Source: Lachnoclostridium sp. UBA5725 (GTDB lineage: Bacteria; Bacillota; Clostridia; Lachnospirales; Lachnospiraceae). From it: a stretch of 64,000 nt of DNA. The DNA lies in NCBI GenBank assembly GCA_002419585.1, contig DIGJ01000014.1, positions 273,083-337,082 of the forward strand, written 5' to 3'. Below the pieces are notes generated by a model. That model was given only the letters and a program-made list of their open reading frames with translations. It did no database searches and was not told the origin of the DNA. The translations under genes were made by a program, and so were the position numbers. Shown in pieces: positions 52,385-60,019 of this stretch (position 1 is the first letter of the stretch; each line of letters starts with the position of its first letter).

Positions 52385-52765
52385 TTATTCATGAAGTTCC
52401 AGCGGAAGTCCATCTGGATCTTTGAAGAACGTCATTTTCTTGCTCGTAAACTCATCCACTCGTATTGGTTCGGCTTCAATTCCAAGTAATTTCAACTCAT
52501 TTACAATATCTTCTATCTTTTCCACCTTAAAAGCAAGGTGTCTTAACCCACATGCTTCTGGATAGCTTGCCCGCTTTGGACTTTCTGCTATTACAAATAT
52601 CTCAAGTTCGCAATTACCTAGTTTTAGATCAAGCTTGTAATCATTTCTACTTTCACGATAATTTTCTCGAATGATTTCAAATCCTAATTTATTTACATAA
52701 AAATCCTTTGATACTTCATAATTGGAAACAATAATTGCAACATGATGAATCTGATTAAGTTCCAT
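52385..52765 (-). CDS. VOC/glyoxalase-like protein (YaeR/GloA2 type)
   Basis: Single-domain vicinal-oxygen-chelate protein of 126 aa with two beta-alpha-beta-beta-beta modules: IHHVAIIVSNYEVSKDFYV and LRHLAFKVEKIEDIVNEL, ending FFKDPDGLPLELHE. The putative metal ligands (His, Glu, His, Glu) are in place. Close to YaeR/SMU1112c-type lyases of unknown substrate. ATG behind AGGAGG. Confidence 0.85.
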   Translation of the reverse strand: MELNQIHHVAIIVSNYEVSKDFYVNKLGFEIIRENYRESRNDYKLDLKLGNCELEIFVIAESPKRASYPEACGLRHLAFKVEKIEDIVNELKLLGIEAEPIRVDEFTSKKMTFFKDPDGLPLELHE

Positions 52766-52807
52766 TTCTTCCTCCTTAACATCGCCTTATATTAAACTAT
52801 TTTTTTC

Positions 52808-52920
52808 CCTTCTCTTTTATTAATCCTGCTCTTTTATTAATCCTTCTCCTTTATTATTTCACTCCTCTATTATTCCTTCTCTTTTATTATTCCTTTTTCT
52901 TTATTATTCCTTCTCAATTA
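52808..52920. repeat. 17-nt tandem repeat at the 3' end of the LysR gene
   Basis: Seven consecutive units of about 17 nt, consensus CCTTCTCTTTTATTATT, from 52808 to 52920; one unit is 16 nt. The last unit and part of the sixth encode the LysR C-terminus (IIEKE-stop). The array fills the spacer to the glyoxalase-like gene. Slipped-strand change could alter the end of LysR. Confidence 0.8.
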
Positions 52921-53779
52921 TCATAAACTTATCCAAAATAAAATCAAGAAATAATCGACTGGCAACCGGCAATGTCTTCTTATTTTTGTATGCAAGCGCA
53001 ATGGTTCTCTCTACCGGGGTGCTAATCGGGCGAATCACATAATTTTGTTTGTGATTTTGTAACACTAAACTATAGAGAATCGATACACCAAGTCCTTTTT
53101 CCACCATGGACATAATCGTATAATCATCATAGACTTTATACTGTATATTTGGCGTTAATCCGTTTTTTTCGAACGCACAAAGAGGTACACTAAGTTCCCC
53201 TTCATCGAGTAAAATATAGTTTTGCGTTGCAAGTTCTTCCAGAGAAACCTCTTGTTTCTTTGTCAAAGGATGATCTGGTGGAAGTACCGCTACCATTTCA
53301 TCTTTTTGCAAATTAATCGTATTGAGACCTTTCACCGCATCCGGATTGATAAAACCAAAGTCTACACTTCCTTCTTTAATCCACTGTCCAATGTTGGTAT
53401 ATTCTCCTTGCTGTAATACAAACTGCACGGATGGGTATTGATTTTTAAATTCTTTCATCATTGCAGGCAGCAAATTACAGCTTACACTGGTAAAGGTACC
53501 TATACGAATGACTCCGCCTTGCAACCCTTGCATTTCATTATATTTTGCCTTCAATTCACGATGTGCATTACAAATAGATCGAATGTAAGGAAGATACTCT
53601 TTACCATCTGCTGTTAATTCAATACCACTCTTTGAACGAAGTACTAAGGTGGTTGAAAGCTCCTGTTCTAATGTATGTACCATCTGACTAACAGCAGATT
53701 GCGTATAATTAAGTTCTTCCGCAGCCTTAGTAAAATTTCCGCATTCCATCACTTTCACAAATACTTCATATCGATTCAT
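52904..53779 (-). CDS. LysR-family transcriptional regulator
   Basis: Regulator of 291 aa: N-terminal winged HTH (FTKAAEELNYTQSAVSQMVHTLE) and a periplasmic-binding-like effector domain (IRIGTFTSVSCNLLPAMM). Divergent from azlCD with a palindromic LysR-type site between them, so it probably controls branched-chain amino acid export. The stop codon lies in the tandem repeat. Confidence 0.9.
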   Translation of the reverse strand: MNRYEVFVKVMECGNFTKAAEELNYTQSAVSQMVHTLEQELSTTLVLRSKSGIELTADGKEYLPYIRSICNAHRELKAKYNEMQGLQGGVIRIGTFTSVSCNLLPAMMKEFKNQYPSVQFVLQQGEYTNIGQWIKEGSVDFGFINPDAVKGLNTINLQKDEMVAVLPPDHPLTKKQEVSLEELATQNYILLDEGELSVPLCAFEKNGLTPNIQYKVYDDYTIMSMVEKGLGVSILYSLVLQNHKQNYVIRPISTPVERTIALAYKNKKTLPVASRLFLDFILDKFMIIEKE

Positions 53780-53796
53780 ACTTGTTTTCCTCTCAT

Positions 53797-53815
53797 ATAT
53801 TAGTTATCCTAATAT
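53797..53815. promoter_or_regulatory. Palindromic LysR-type site between lysR gene and azlC
   Basis: ATATTAG-ttatc-CTAATAT, a perfect 7-bp inverted repeat with T-N11-A form, 18 nt before the LysR start. A possible azlC promoter (TTCGAC, 18 bp, TAAAAT) lies next to it. Confidence 0.65.
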
Positions 53816-53895
53816 TAAAATTATAAATATTCGTTCGACTGTTTGCAAGAAAAACGGTAAAATGGAACACGAAAATTAAATTTGGAGGAAATCTC

Positions 53896-54615
53896 ATGCA
53901 TCAAACGAACACATCTTGGTTTTTAAAAGGGATGAAAGATGGTATTCCTATTTCTTTAGGATATCTAGCCGTCTCCTTCACCCTAGGTATCGCTGCCAAA
54001 AATGCTGGTCTTACGGCCTTTCAAGCAATGCTGACCAGCTTAACAAATAACGCTTCTGCCGGAGAATTTGCTGGCTTTACTCTTATTGCTGCAAATGCCA
54101 GCTATCTTGAAATGGCCATTATGATGATAGTAGCAAACGCAAGATACCTTTTGATGTCTTGCTCGCTAAGTCAAAAAATATCGCCCAGCACTCCACTAAT
54201 TCATCGCTTTTTGATTGGCTTTGATGTAACCGATGAAATATTTGGCATCTCCATTTCAGTACCCGGAAAATTAACTCCTTATTATACCTTTGGTGCTATT
54301 GCCGTTGCAATGCCCGGTTGGTCAATTGGTACCTATCTTGGAGTCGTAATGGGAAACATTCTTCCTTCCAATGTAGTAAGTGCACTGAGTGTTGGTCTTT
54401 ATGGAATGTTCCTAGCCGTTATTATCCCACCGGCTCGCAAAAATAAAGTGTTGGCAATCTTAATTCCAAGCTCTATGGCTGCAAGCTTTTTATTCTCTAA
54501 GTTATCCATTTTTGCTGCACTTTCCTCTGGTATGAAAATCATTATATTAACGGTAGCTATCGCTTTCATTGCCGCCATCTTATTTCCTATAAAGGAGGAT
54601 GAACATGACGCATAA
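53896..54615 (+). CDS. azlC: AzlC-family branched-chain amino acid exporter subunit
   Basis: Polytopic protein of 239 aa with about five to seven helices and the AzlC N-terminus (GMKDGIPISLGYLAVSFTLGI; part quoted), and NNASAGEFAG near residue 52. With AzlD it exports branched-chain amino acids or analogues. ATG behind GGAGG. Overlaps azlD by 11 nt. Confidence 0.92.
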   Translation: MHQTNTSWFLKGMKDGIPISLGYLAVSFTLGIAAKNAGLTAFQAMLTSLTNNASAGEFAGFTLIAANASYLEMAIMMIVANARYLLMSCSLSQKISPSTPLIHRFLIGFDVTDEIFGISISVPGKLTPYYTFGAIAVAMPGWSIGTYLGVVMGNILPSNVVSALSVGLYGMFLAVIIPPARKNKVLAILIPSSMAASFLFSKLSIFAALSSGMKIIILTVAIAFIAAILFPIKEDEHDA

Positions 54616-54913
54616 TACATATATATACATTCTGATCATGGCCAGTGTTACTTACCTGATTCGAGTATTACCACTGACGCTAATTCGCAAGGAAATCAAA
54701 AATAAAACGCTTCGTTCCTTTCTTTACTACGTGCCTTATGTGACACTTGCTGTTATGACCTTTCCGGCTATTTTGGATGCGACGAACAGCACATGGTCAG
54801 CAATGGCTGCACTCATCGCTGGCATCCTACTCGCCTGGTTTGGACGAAGTCTCTTTCAGGTATCTGTGCTCTCCTGCCTCGTTGTTTTTATACTTGAACT
54901 TTTCTTATGTTAA
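54605..54913 (+). CDS. azlD: AzlD-family branched-chain amino acid exporter subunit
   Basis: Protein of 102 aa with three or four helices and the AzlD signature YLIRVLPLTLIRKEIKN, plus FLYYVPYVTLAVMTFP. Second subunit with AzlC. The ATG at 54605 is chosen because AAAGGAGG is well spaced from it; another ATG six nt earlier is too close. Confidence 0.92.
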   Translation: MTHNTYIYILIMASVTYLIRVLPLTLIRKEIKNKTLRSFLYYVPYVTLAVMTFPAILDATNSTWSAMAALIAGILLAWFGRSLFQVSVLSCLVVFILELFLC

Positions 54914-54921
54914 TAAAAATA

Positions 54922-54971
54922 ATTTGATGAAAGAGGCGCAAATTTCTGATTTTGCGCCTCTTTCATCAAAT
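54922..54971. terminator. Bidirectional terminator between azlD and the membrane protein gene
   Basis: A 21-bp perfect stem (54922-54942 with 54951-54971) with an 8-nt loop, lying between convergent genes. It is A-rich on one side and T-rich on the other. Confidence 0.85.
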
Positions 54972-54989
54972 CTTATATATGAATTTATC

Positions 54990-55418
54990 CTACATCTGTT
55001 TATCAAATTTAATACGAAAGTAGATCCCATATCCAACAACAAACAAATAAGAAAATACCAACAACAGCATTACTTTCGTATCCACATTCATTAGCGCATA
55101 CGTGAGCATCAATGCACCAAAAATAAAAACCATCATATCATAGGCTTTCGCCTTTGATTGATTTGCAATGGCAACATTTCGTTCATCGGTGCGGTCAATC
55201 TCCATTTTTTTTGCAAGTTTTGGGTCTTTTCCAATTGCTCTTTTCTGTATGATTTCTCCGAGACCTCCGCCGAAACACCCGGATCCAACTCCAATACAAA
55301 CATAGGGAAGTGTTATAAATATTCCCTGTGGATCCAAAATTGCCTTTACCATGTAAAATCCGATTCCAAGTAATACTACTCCTACTATTGTTGCCACATA
55401 ATGCATATATTTTTTCAT
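54990..55418 (-). CDS. Unknown membrane protein (DUF2178-like)
   Basis: Protein of 142 aa with two helical pairs (about residues 6-45 and 95-132). Between them is the charged motif KKMEIDRTDERNVAIANQSKAKA, which resembles the DER...KA motif of DUF2178-type proteins. It commonly occurs with a small XRE regulator, as it does here. The frame is open to 55499, but that extension runs through a hairpin leader; ATG 55416-55418 follows GGGAGC. Confidence 0.72.
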   Translation of the reverse strand: MKKYMHYVATIVGVVLLGIGFYMVKAILDPQGIFITLPYVCIGVGSGCFGGGLGEIIQKRAIGKDPKLAKKMEIDRTDERNVAIANQSKAKAYDMMVFIFGALMLTYALMNVDTKVMLLLVFSYLFVVGYGIYFRIKFDKQM

Positions 55419-55480
55419 ACTTGCTCCCATCTGCCGCTTTAGCGGCCTCATAATCAAAGGTATTAAACGTGCTCTTCTTT
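55419..55480 (-). repeat. Hairpin leader between XRE and membrane protein genes
   Basis: Contains GCCGCTAAAGCGGC (55433-55446), then AGATGGGAGCA, 5 nt and ATG. It matches the leader at 21.3 kb (GTCGCTAAAGCGAC, AGATTGGAGCA, GTG) with a compensating change in the stem. The GTGTGAAAGAAGAGCAC upstream also matches, though that hairpin is imperfect here. Confidence 0.7.
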
Positions 55481-55683
55481 CACACTTCATCTTCCTCAAA
55501 AATAAAGATATCTTCTATACTCATATTAAAATATCTGGCTATTTTAAACGCCAATGTGATTGACGGATTGTATCGTCCGTTTTCTAGTGATCCAATGGTC
55601 TGTCTGGATACTTCCAATGCAGTCGCAAGTTCTTCCTGTTTAATCCCTTGTTGTTTTCTTATTTCTTCCAAACGATTTCTCAT
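55480..55683 (-). CDS. Small XRE-family DNA-binding protein
   Basis: Protein of 67 aa consisting of one Cro/C1-type HTH (IKQEELATALEVSRQTIGSLENGRYNPS) and an acidic tail (IFEEDEV). YvaO/YozG-like regulators of this size control the membrane protein gene that follows them. The stop codon overlaps the hairpin leader. Confidence 0.9.
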   Translation of the reverse strand: MRNRLEEIRKQQGIKQEELATALEVSRQTIGSLENGRYNPSITLAFKIARYFNMSIEDIFIFEEDEV

Positions 55684-55965
55684 AGTTCCCTCCTCTCAAC
55701 GGAAAGTTTGCTTTCCATGAGTTCATTATAGCACGCTATATTAAAATGTCAAGTATGCTTTCCATTATTTTAGCCACATTCATTATCAAACCTATATAGT
55801 AAAGTGAAAAAGTAAATTCCACATTCCCAACCATTTTTTATCCAAACTGTAATTTACCCCTGCACAAAGTATTTGATATAATGTTCTTTAAACTATTTAG
55901 ACTGGTAAAAACGCAAAAAAATAAGAGAAACCTTATAAAACAAAGATTTCTCTTATTACACATAC

Positions 55966-56051
55966 TGCCGGCGACCGGAATCGAACCGGTACGGGAGATT
56001 AGTCCCGCAGGATTTTAAGTCCTGTGCGTCTGCCAGTTCCGCCACGCCGGC
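55966..56051 (-). tRNA. tRNA-Leu (TAA)
   Basis: An 86-nt class II tRNA with a variable arm (GCGGGACTAATCTCCCGT): acceptor GCCGGCG/CGCCGGC, anticodon loop CTTAAAA with anticodon TAA, T-arm GGTTCGATTCC. CCA not encoded. The 55684-55965 gap has no other feature. Confidence 0.95.
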
Positions 56052-56095
56052 ATCGTACCAACTAAATTGGAACGGGAAACTTATAAAAGTTTCAG

Positions 56096-56177
56096 TGGAT
56101 GGAGAAGGATTCGAACCTTCGAAAGCGCAGCTAACAGATTTACAGTCTGCCCCCTTTGGCCACTCGGGAATCCATCC
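56096..56177 (-). tRNA. tRNA-Tyr (GTA)
   Basis: An 82-nt class II tRNA: acceptor GGATGGA/TCCATCC, anticodon loop CTGTAAA with anticodon GTA, a variable arm, and T-arm GGTTCGAATCC. CCA not encoded. Cotranscribed with tRNA-Leu. Confidence 0.95.
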
Positions 56178-56300
56178 AATTTCTTAACCTTTGTTATGAT
56201 ACCATGATTTTGGGTAAAGTGCAAGAAAAATATTGTTTTTTTTTAATGGCTAAGTATGCTAAGTATGAAAGTATTTGCAGGTGCGAAGTTTGAGCTATTT

Positions 56301-56373
56301 TACGTTCATGACGGAATATTCAACGTTCATGACTAAAAAGTTTTTTGTGAAGCAATTTGTGTTAAAGTAATTA
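56301..56373 (+). promoter_or_regulatory. LytTR double site and promoter before the 62-aa membrane protein
   Basis: TACGTTCAT (56301-56309) and AACGTTCAT (56322-56330) are separated by 12 bp. Both fit the LytTR half-site [TA][AC][CA]GTTN[AG][TG], and the 21-bp period puts them on one face. TTGTGA (56345-56350), 17 bp and TAATTA (56368-56373) follow as a weak promoter, as at activated promoters. The window's own LytTR regulator (2778-3497) is a candidate. Confidence 0.78.
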
Positions 56374-56450
56374 TGTAGTAGTTATTAATTTTTGTACGTT
56401 GGATTTATATTTGATACTGTAAATGGACATTTATAGAAAGGACTTTATAT

Positions 56451-56639
56451 ATGATGGATTCAAGAAAAGAGATTATATGTATTTTATTTCTGTCTATACT
56501 TGCATTGTTTTTTATAATATGGCAAATTTTCGAAGATCTTGATACTTTACAATATTTGCGAGCTGCAGTTATATTAATCTGTGTAAATATAGGTATTAGT
56601 ATTAACCTTTTTATAAATCACAAAAAAAATGGAAGTTAA
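56451..56639 (+). CDS. 62-residue two-span membrane protein
   Basis: Protein of 62 aa with two hydrophobic helices (about 8-25 and 37-53) and short charged ends (MMDSRKE and HKKNGS). AAAGGA lies 9 nt before the ATG. Function unknown. The promoter has a LytTR double site, so it may be a quorum- or stress-induced small membrane protein. No signal-peptide or leader-peptide motif is visible. Confidence 0.65.
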   Translation: MMDSRKEIICILFLSILALFFIIWQIFEDLDTLQYLRAAVILICVNIGISINLFINHKKNGS

Positions 56640-56776
56640 TGAATATAGGGCATTCTATTATTTCGCCTCATTGTCCTAGCAAATGCTACCGGAGTAAATT
56701 ATAATACAAGTAGACAACAAATCATATTTTGAAATTTATACATTAAATATTTCATACAGAGCGGAGTGATATCATA

Positions 56777-57412
56777 ATGAAGTTTATAGACATAGAAAAC
56801 TGGAATAGAAAAAATCACTATAATTATTTTAAGCAACTCGATTACCCTCATTTTAGTATTTGCGGAAACATTGATATTACGATTTTTTACAACTATATAA
56901 AAGAAAATGACCTTCCTTTTTTTGTATCGATTTTGTATGCTTCAACAAAAGCTGCAAATGACGTAAAAGAATTTCGATATCGAATACGAGAAGATCAGGT
57001 AATTGAACACAAAACGGTTAGTCCTTCTTTTACTGTAATGACAGAAGGCGAAGTATTTAGTTTCTGTACCTCAAATTTTATAGAGGATTTTCATCAATTT
57101 AAAAGTAATACCATTGCAGAAATAGAGAACACAAAAAATAATGTTCGCATCGAAGACGAGCCAGGACGTGATGATTTATTATACATAACATGTATTCCCT
57201 GGATTTCATTCACCAATCTGACTCATCCCATTTCGATGAACCCTGTTGATAGCGTTCCAAGAATAGCCTGGGGTAAATACTTTGAAGATAATGGCAAGAT
57301 ACAATTACCACTATCGGTACAAGCACATCATGCGTTGGTCGACGGTTTGCACGTGGGACAATATTTTCAACACTTCCAAGAAATTTTAGATAATCCATCA
57401 AAATATCTATAA
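56777..57412 (+). CDS. Chloramphenicol-acetyltransferase-like protein
   Basis: CAT-family trimeric acyltransferase of 211 aa. The catalytic histidine is in QAHHALVDGLHVGQY, and YITCIPWISFTNLTHP is typical of the family. Length fits type A CAT. It would transfer acetyl from acetyl-CoA; whether the acceptor is chloramphenicol cannot be read from sequence. ATG lies 13 nt after GGAG (GCGGAGTG). Confidence 0.82.
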   Translation: MKFIDIENWNRKNHYNYFKQLDYPHFSICGNIDITIFYNYIKENDLPFFVSILYASTKAANDVKEFRYRIREDQVIEHKTVSPSFTVMTEGEVFSFCTSNFIEDFHQFKSNTIAEIENTKNNVRIEDEPGRDDLLYITCIPWISFTNLTHPISMNPVDSVPRIAWGKYFEDNGKIQLPLSVQAHHALVDGLHVGQYFQHFQEILDNPSKYL

Positions 57413-57421
57413 GCCAAATGT

Positions 57422-57457
57422 AAAAAGAGAGCAGCTTCCGAACGCTGCTCTCTTTTT
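57422..57457 (+). terminator. Terminator after the CAT-like gene
   Basis: Stem AAAAAGAGAGCAGC/GCTGCTCTCTTTTT (57422-57435 with 57444-57457) ending in T5. It may also act on ftsH transcripts from the other strand, where the A5 becomes T5. Confidence 0.88.
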
Positions 57458-57641
57458 GGAGAAGGTATTTTTGTTACTTATGGGGTGTAGCAAAAACTAT
57501 ATAATGTATTGGGGTTTACGTTTATTAGTATAGCATCATTATGCAATTAAGTGTGCACAAACTTTCCTTTTTTACGAAATATTTTTTGTTAAATTTGCTA
57601 CAATGTTTCGAATTCAAAATATACAAACTATTATTTTTTTG

Positions 57642-59486
57642 CTAAAACTCTAAGAGTTCTTCTCCGTTTTTTTGAAACAGGGCTTCAAACTCATCTTTAC
57701 TGATACGATCTTTCTGAATAAGAAGATCCGCACAGCTATGAAGCACTTCCATGTTGTCAGTCAAAATTTGTTTTGCTTTTCCATAGCAATCATCAATGAT
57801 ATTTTTCACTTCGATATCAATCATTTTTGCTACATTTTCACTGTAATTTCTTGTATGACCTAAATCTCTTCCGATAAATACTTCATCATCATCACTTGCA
57901 TAGTTTACCATTCCTACCATATCAGAAAAACCGTATTTGGTAACCATGTCTCTGGCACGTTTGGAAGCCTGCTTAATATCCTGAGAGGCACCCGTCGTAA
58001 TATCGTCAAAGATAAGAGCTTCTGCGATACGTCCACCAAGCGTTGCCATAATATCTTGTAGCATTTTCCCTTTTGTTAAGTGCATTTCATCTTTTTCCGG
58101 AAGTGGCATCGTATAACCTGCTGCCCCATGTCCAGTTGGAATAACAGAAACAGTATAGACAGGACCGATATCTGGTAGCATATGAAATAAAATTGCATGA
58201 CCCGCTTCATGATAAGCAGTAATCTTTTTATCCTTATCCGAAACAACACGACTTCTTTTTTCTGGTCCAATTCCTATTTTAATAAACGACTTTTTAATAT
58301 CTTCTTGCATAATAAAGGAACGATCTTCCTTCGCTGCAACAATTGCCGCTTCGTTTAATAAGTTTTCTAAATCTGCGCCAGTAAACCCTACGGTTGTCTG
58401 TGCAACCTGTTTTAGGTCGACATCTTCCCCTAATGGCTTATTCTTTGCATGAACCTGCAAGATTTCTTCTCTGCCCTTTGCATCCGGATGTCCTACAGTA
58501 ACTCTTCGATCAAAACGTCCTGGACGTAAAATAGCAGGATCTAATATATCTACACGGTTGGTTGCTGCCATTACGATGATCCCTTCGTTGACACCAAAAC
58601 CATCCATTTCAACTAGCAACTGGTTTAAGGTCTGTTCTCTTTCATCATGTCCTCCACCAAGACCAGTTCCTCTTCGTCTTGCAACTGCATCAATTTCATC
58701 GATAAAAACGATACATGGTGAATTTTTCTTTGCTTCCGCAAACAAATCACGTACACGGGAAGCACCAACACCAACAAACATTTCAACAAAGTCCGAACCA
58801 GAAATACTAAAGAAAGGAACGCCTGCTTCTCCAGCTACTGCTTTTGCAAGTAATGTTTTACCAGTTCCTGGATGCCCTTCCAAAAGAACACCCTTTGGAA
58901 TTCTAGCACCTACTTTAATATATTTATTCGGTGTTTTCAGGAAATCTACGATTTCCTCCAAGGCTTCTTTTTCTTCCTGCAATCCGGCTACATTTTTAAA
59001 GGTCGTATTCTTATTTTCATCTGTCGTCATCTTGGCGCGGCTCTTACCAAAATTCATTACCTTGGAATTTCCACCACCGCCAGCTTGGTTGGACATAAAT
59101 GAAAATAGCAGAATAACGGCAAGAAAAATAAGAACATATGGTAATAATGTAGTCAGCAGCCAACTTGGCTTACTAATATTTTTCATATCACTTTGGATAT
59201 TTCTTGCATCTAATTCATCTTGAATTTCCTTTACATCTGGTGTATAAAAGCTAACCTTATCCCCGTTTTGGTAGGTCAGTACCACTTCACCAGTAGGTAC
59301 TTCCTGGTTTGGAAATATCTGAATTTTGGAGATGTTATCTACATTGTTCGTAATATCTTCCATGAATGATATATGATTATATGTGCTGTCTGATGTAGCA
59401 GAAGTATTTCCAGAAAAATACATGGCTGCTATAATAATAGCTAGGATTAGGAAATAAAATCCTAATCCTCTCATCTGTTTTTTCAA
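57642..59486 (-). CDS. ftsH: ATP-dependent zinc metalloprotease FtsH
   Basis: Membrane AAA+ protease of 614 aa. Two N-terminal helices (about 8-24 and 107-127) flank a small extracytoplasmic domain. The AAA domain has Walker A GHPGTGKT, Walker B CIVFIDEIDA and the second region of homology NRVDILDPAILRPGRFDR. The zinc site is HEAGH. It degrades unneeded membrane and regulatory proteins. Starts at TTG behind AAAAGGAGG. Follows hpt by 14 nt. Confidence 0.96.
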   Translation of the reverse strand: MKKQMRGLGFYFLILAIIIAAMYFSGNTSATSDSTYNHISFMEDITNNVDNISKIQIFPNQEVPTGEVVLTYQNGDKVSFYTPDVKEIQDELDARNIQSDMKNISKPSWLLTTLLPYVLIFLAVILLFSFMSNQAGGGGNSKVMNFGKSRAKMTTDENKNTTFKNVAGLQEEKEALEEIVDFLKTPNKYIKVGARIPKGVLLEGHPGTGKTLLAKAVAGEAGVPFFSISGSDFVEMFVGVGASRVRDLFAEAKKNSPCIVFIDEIDAVARRRGTGLGGGHDEREQTLNQLLVEMDGFGVNEGIIVMAATNRVDILDPAILRPGRFDRRVTVGHPDAKGREEILQVHAKNKPLGEDVDLKQVAQTTVGFTGADLENLLNEAAIVAAKEDRSFIMQEDIKKSFIKIGIGPEKRSRVVSDKDKKITAYHEAGHAILFHMLPDIGPVYTVSVIPTGHGAAGYTMPLPEKDEMHLTKGKMLQDIMATLGGRIAEALIFDDITTGASQDIKQASKRARDMVTKYGFSDMVGMVNYASDDDEVFIGRDLGHTRNYSENVAKMIDIEVKNIIDDCYGKAKQILTDNMEVLHSCADLLIQKDRISKDEFEALFQKNGEELLEF

Positions 59487-59500
59487 TTATATGCCTCCTT

Positions 59501-60019
59501 TTATTCTTCCACTACTACTCCGATATATGGAAGATTTCTTAATGTCTGAGAATAATCCAAACCATAACCTACTACAAATTCGTCTGGAATAACAAAACCG
59601 GTATAATCAACTTTTACATCGGTTACTCTGCGATCTGGTTTATCTAATAAGGTGCAAAGCTTAATGCTCTTTGGTTTTCTAACTGCTAACACATCTAATA
59701 GATTCTCGAGTGTTCTACCAGAATCAATGATATCTTCAATTACCAAAACATCTTTATCTTCAATATGCTCATCCAAATCTTTTACGATACGTACGCGTCC
59801 GGTACTTTCTTGTGCATTTCCATAGCTGGAAACAGACATAAAGTCCATGGTAACGGTTGGAACAATGTGTTTTGCTAATTCACAGGTAAAGAATACACTT
59901 CCTTTTAAGATACAGATTAAATGAACCGTTTTTCCTTCATAATCTTTACTGATTTCAGCCCCTAATTCTGCAATTCTTTTACTTAACTCTTCCTCTGAAA
60001 TCATAACTTTAATATTCAT
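59501..60019 (-). CDS. hpt: Hypoxanthine phosphoribosyltransferase
   Basis: Purine salvage enzyme of 172 aa. PRPP motif VLVIEDIIDSGRTLENL and VPDEFVVGYGLDY-like segment (VIPDEFVVGYGLDYSQ) match HPRT. Converts hypoxanthine or guanine to IMP or GMP. ATG 60017-60019 lies behind GGAGGAAAG; upstream codons overlap the RBS. Overlaps the end of tilS by 11 nt, the usual tilS-hpt-ftsH order of Firmicutes. Confidence 0.95.
   Translation of the reverse strand: MNIKVMISEEELSKRIAELGAEISKDYEGKTVHLICILKGSVFFTCELAKHIVPTVTMDFMSVSSYGNAQESTGRVRIVKDLDEHIEDKDVLVIEDIIDSGRTLENLLDVLAVRKPKSIKLCTLLDKPDRRVTDVKVDYTGFVIPDEFVVGYGLDYSQTLRNLPYIGVVVEE

Noticed and set aside
52808..52920. CRISPR array
   Set aside because: Units of 17 nt are directly contiguous with no unique spacers and no cas genes; a simple tandem repeat.
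54990..55499. 169-codon version of the DUF2178-like gene
   Set aside because: The extra 27 codons overlap the XRE gene end and the hairpin leader; ATG 55418 has a good RBS.
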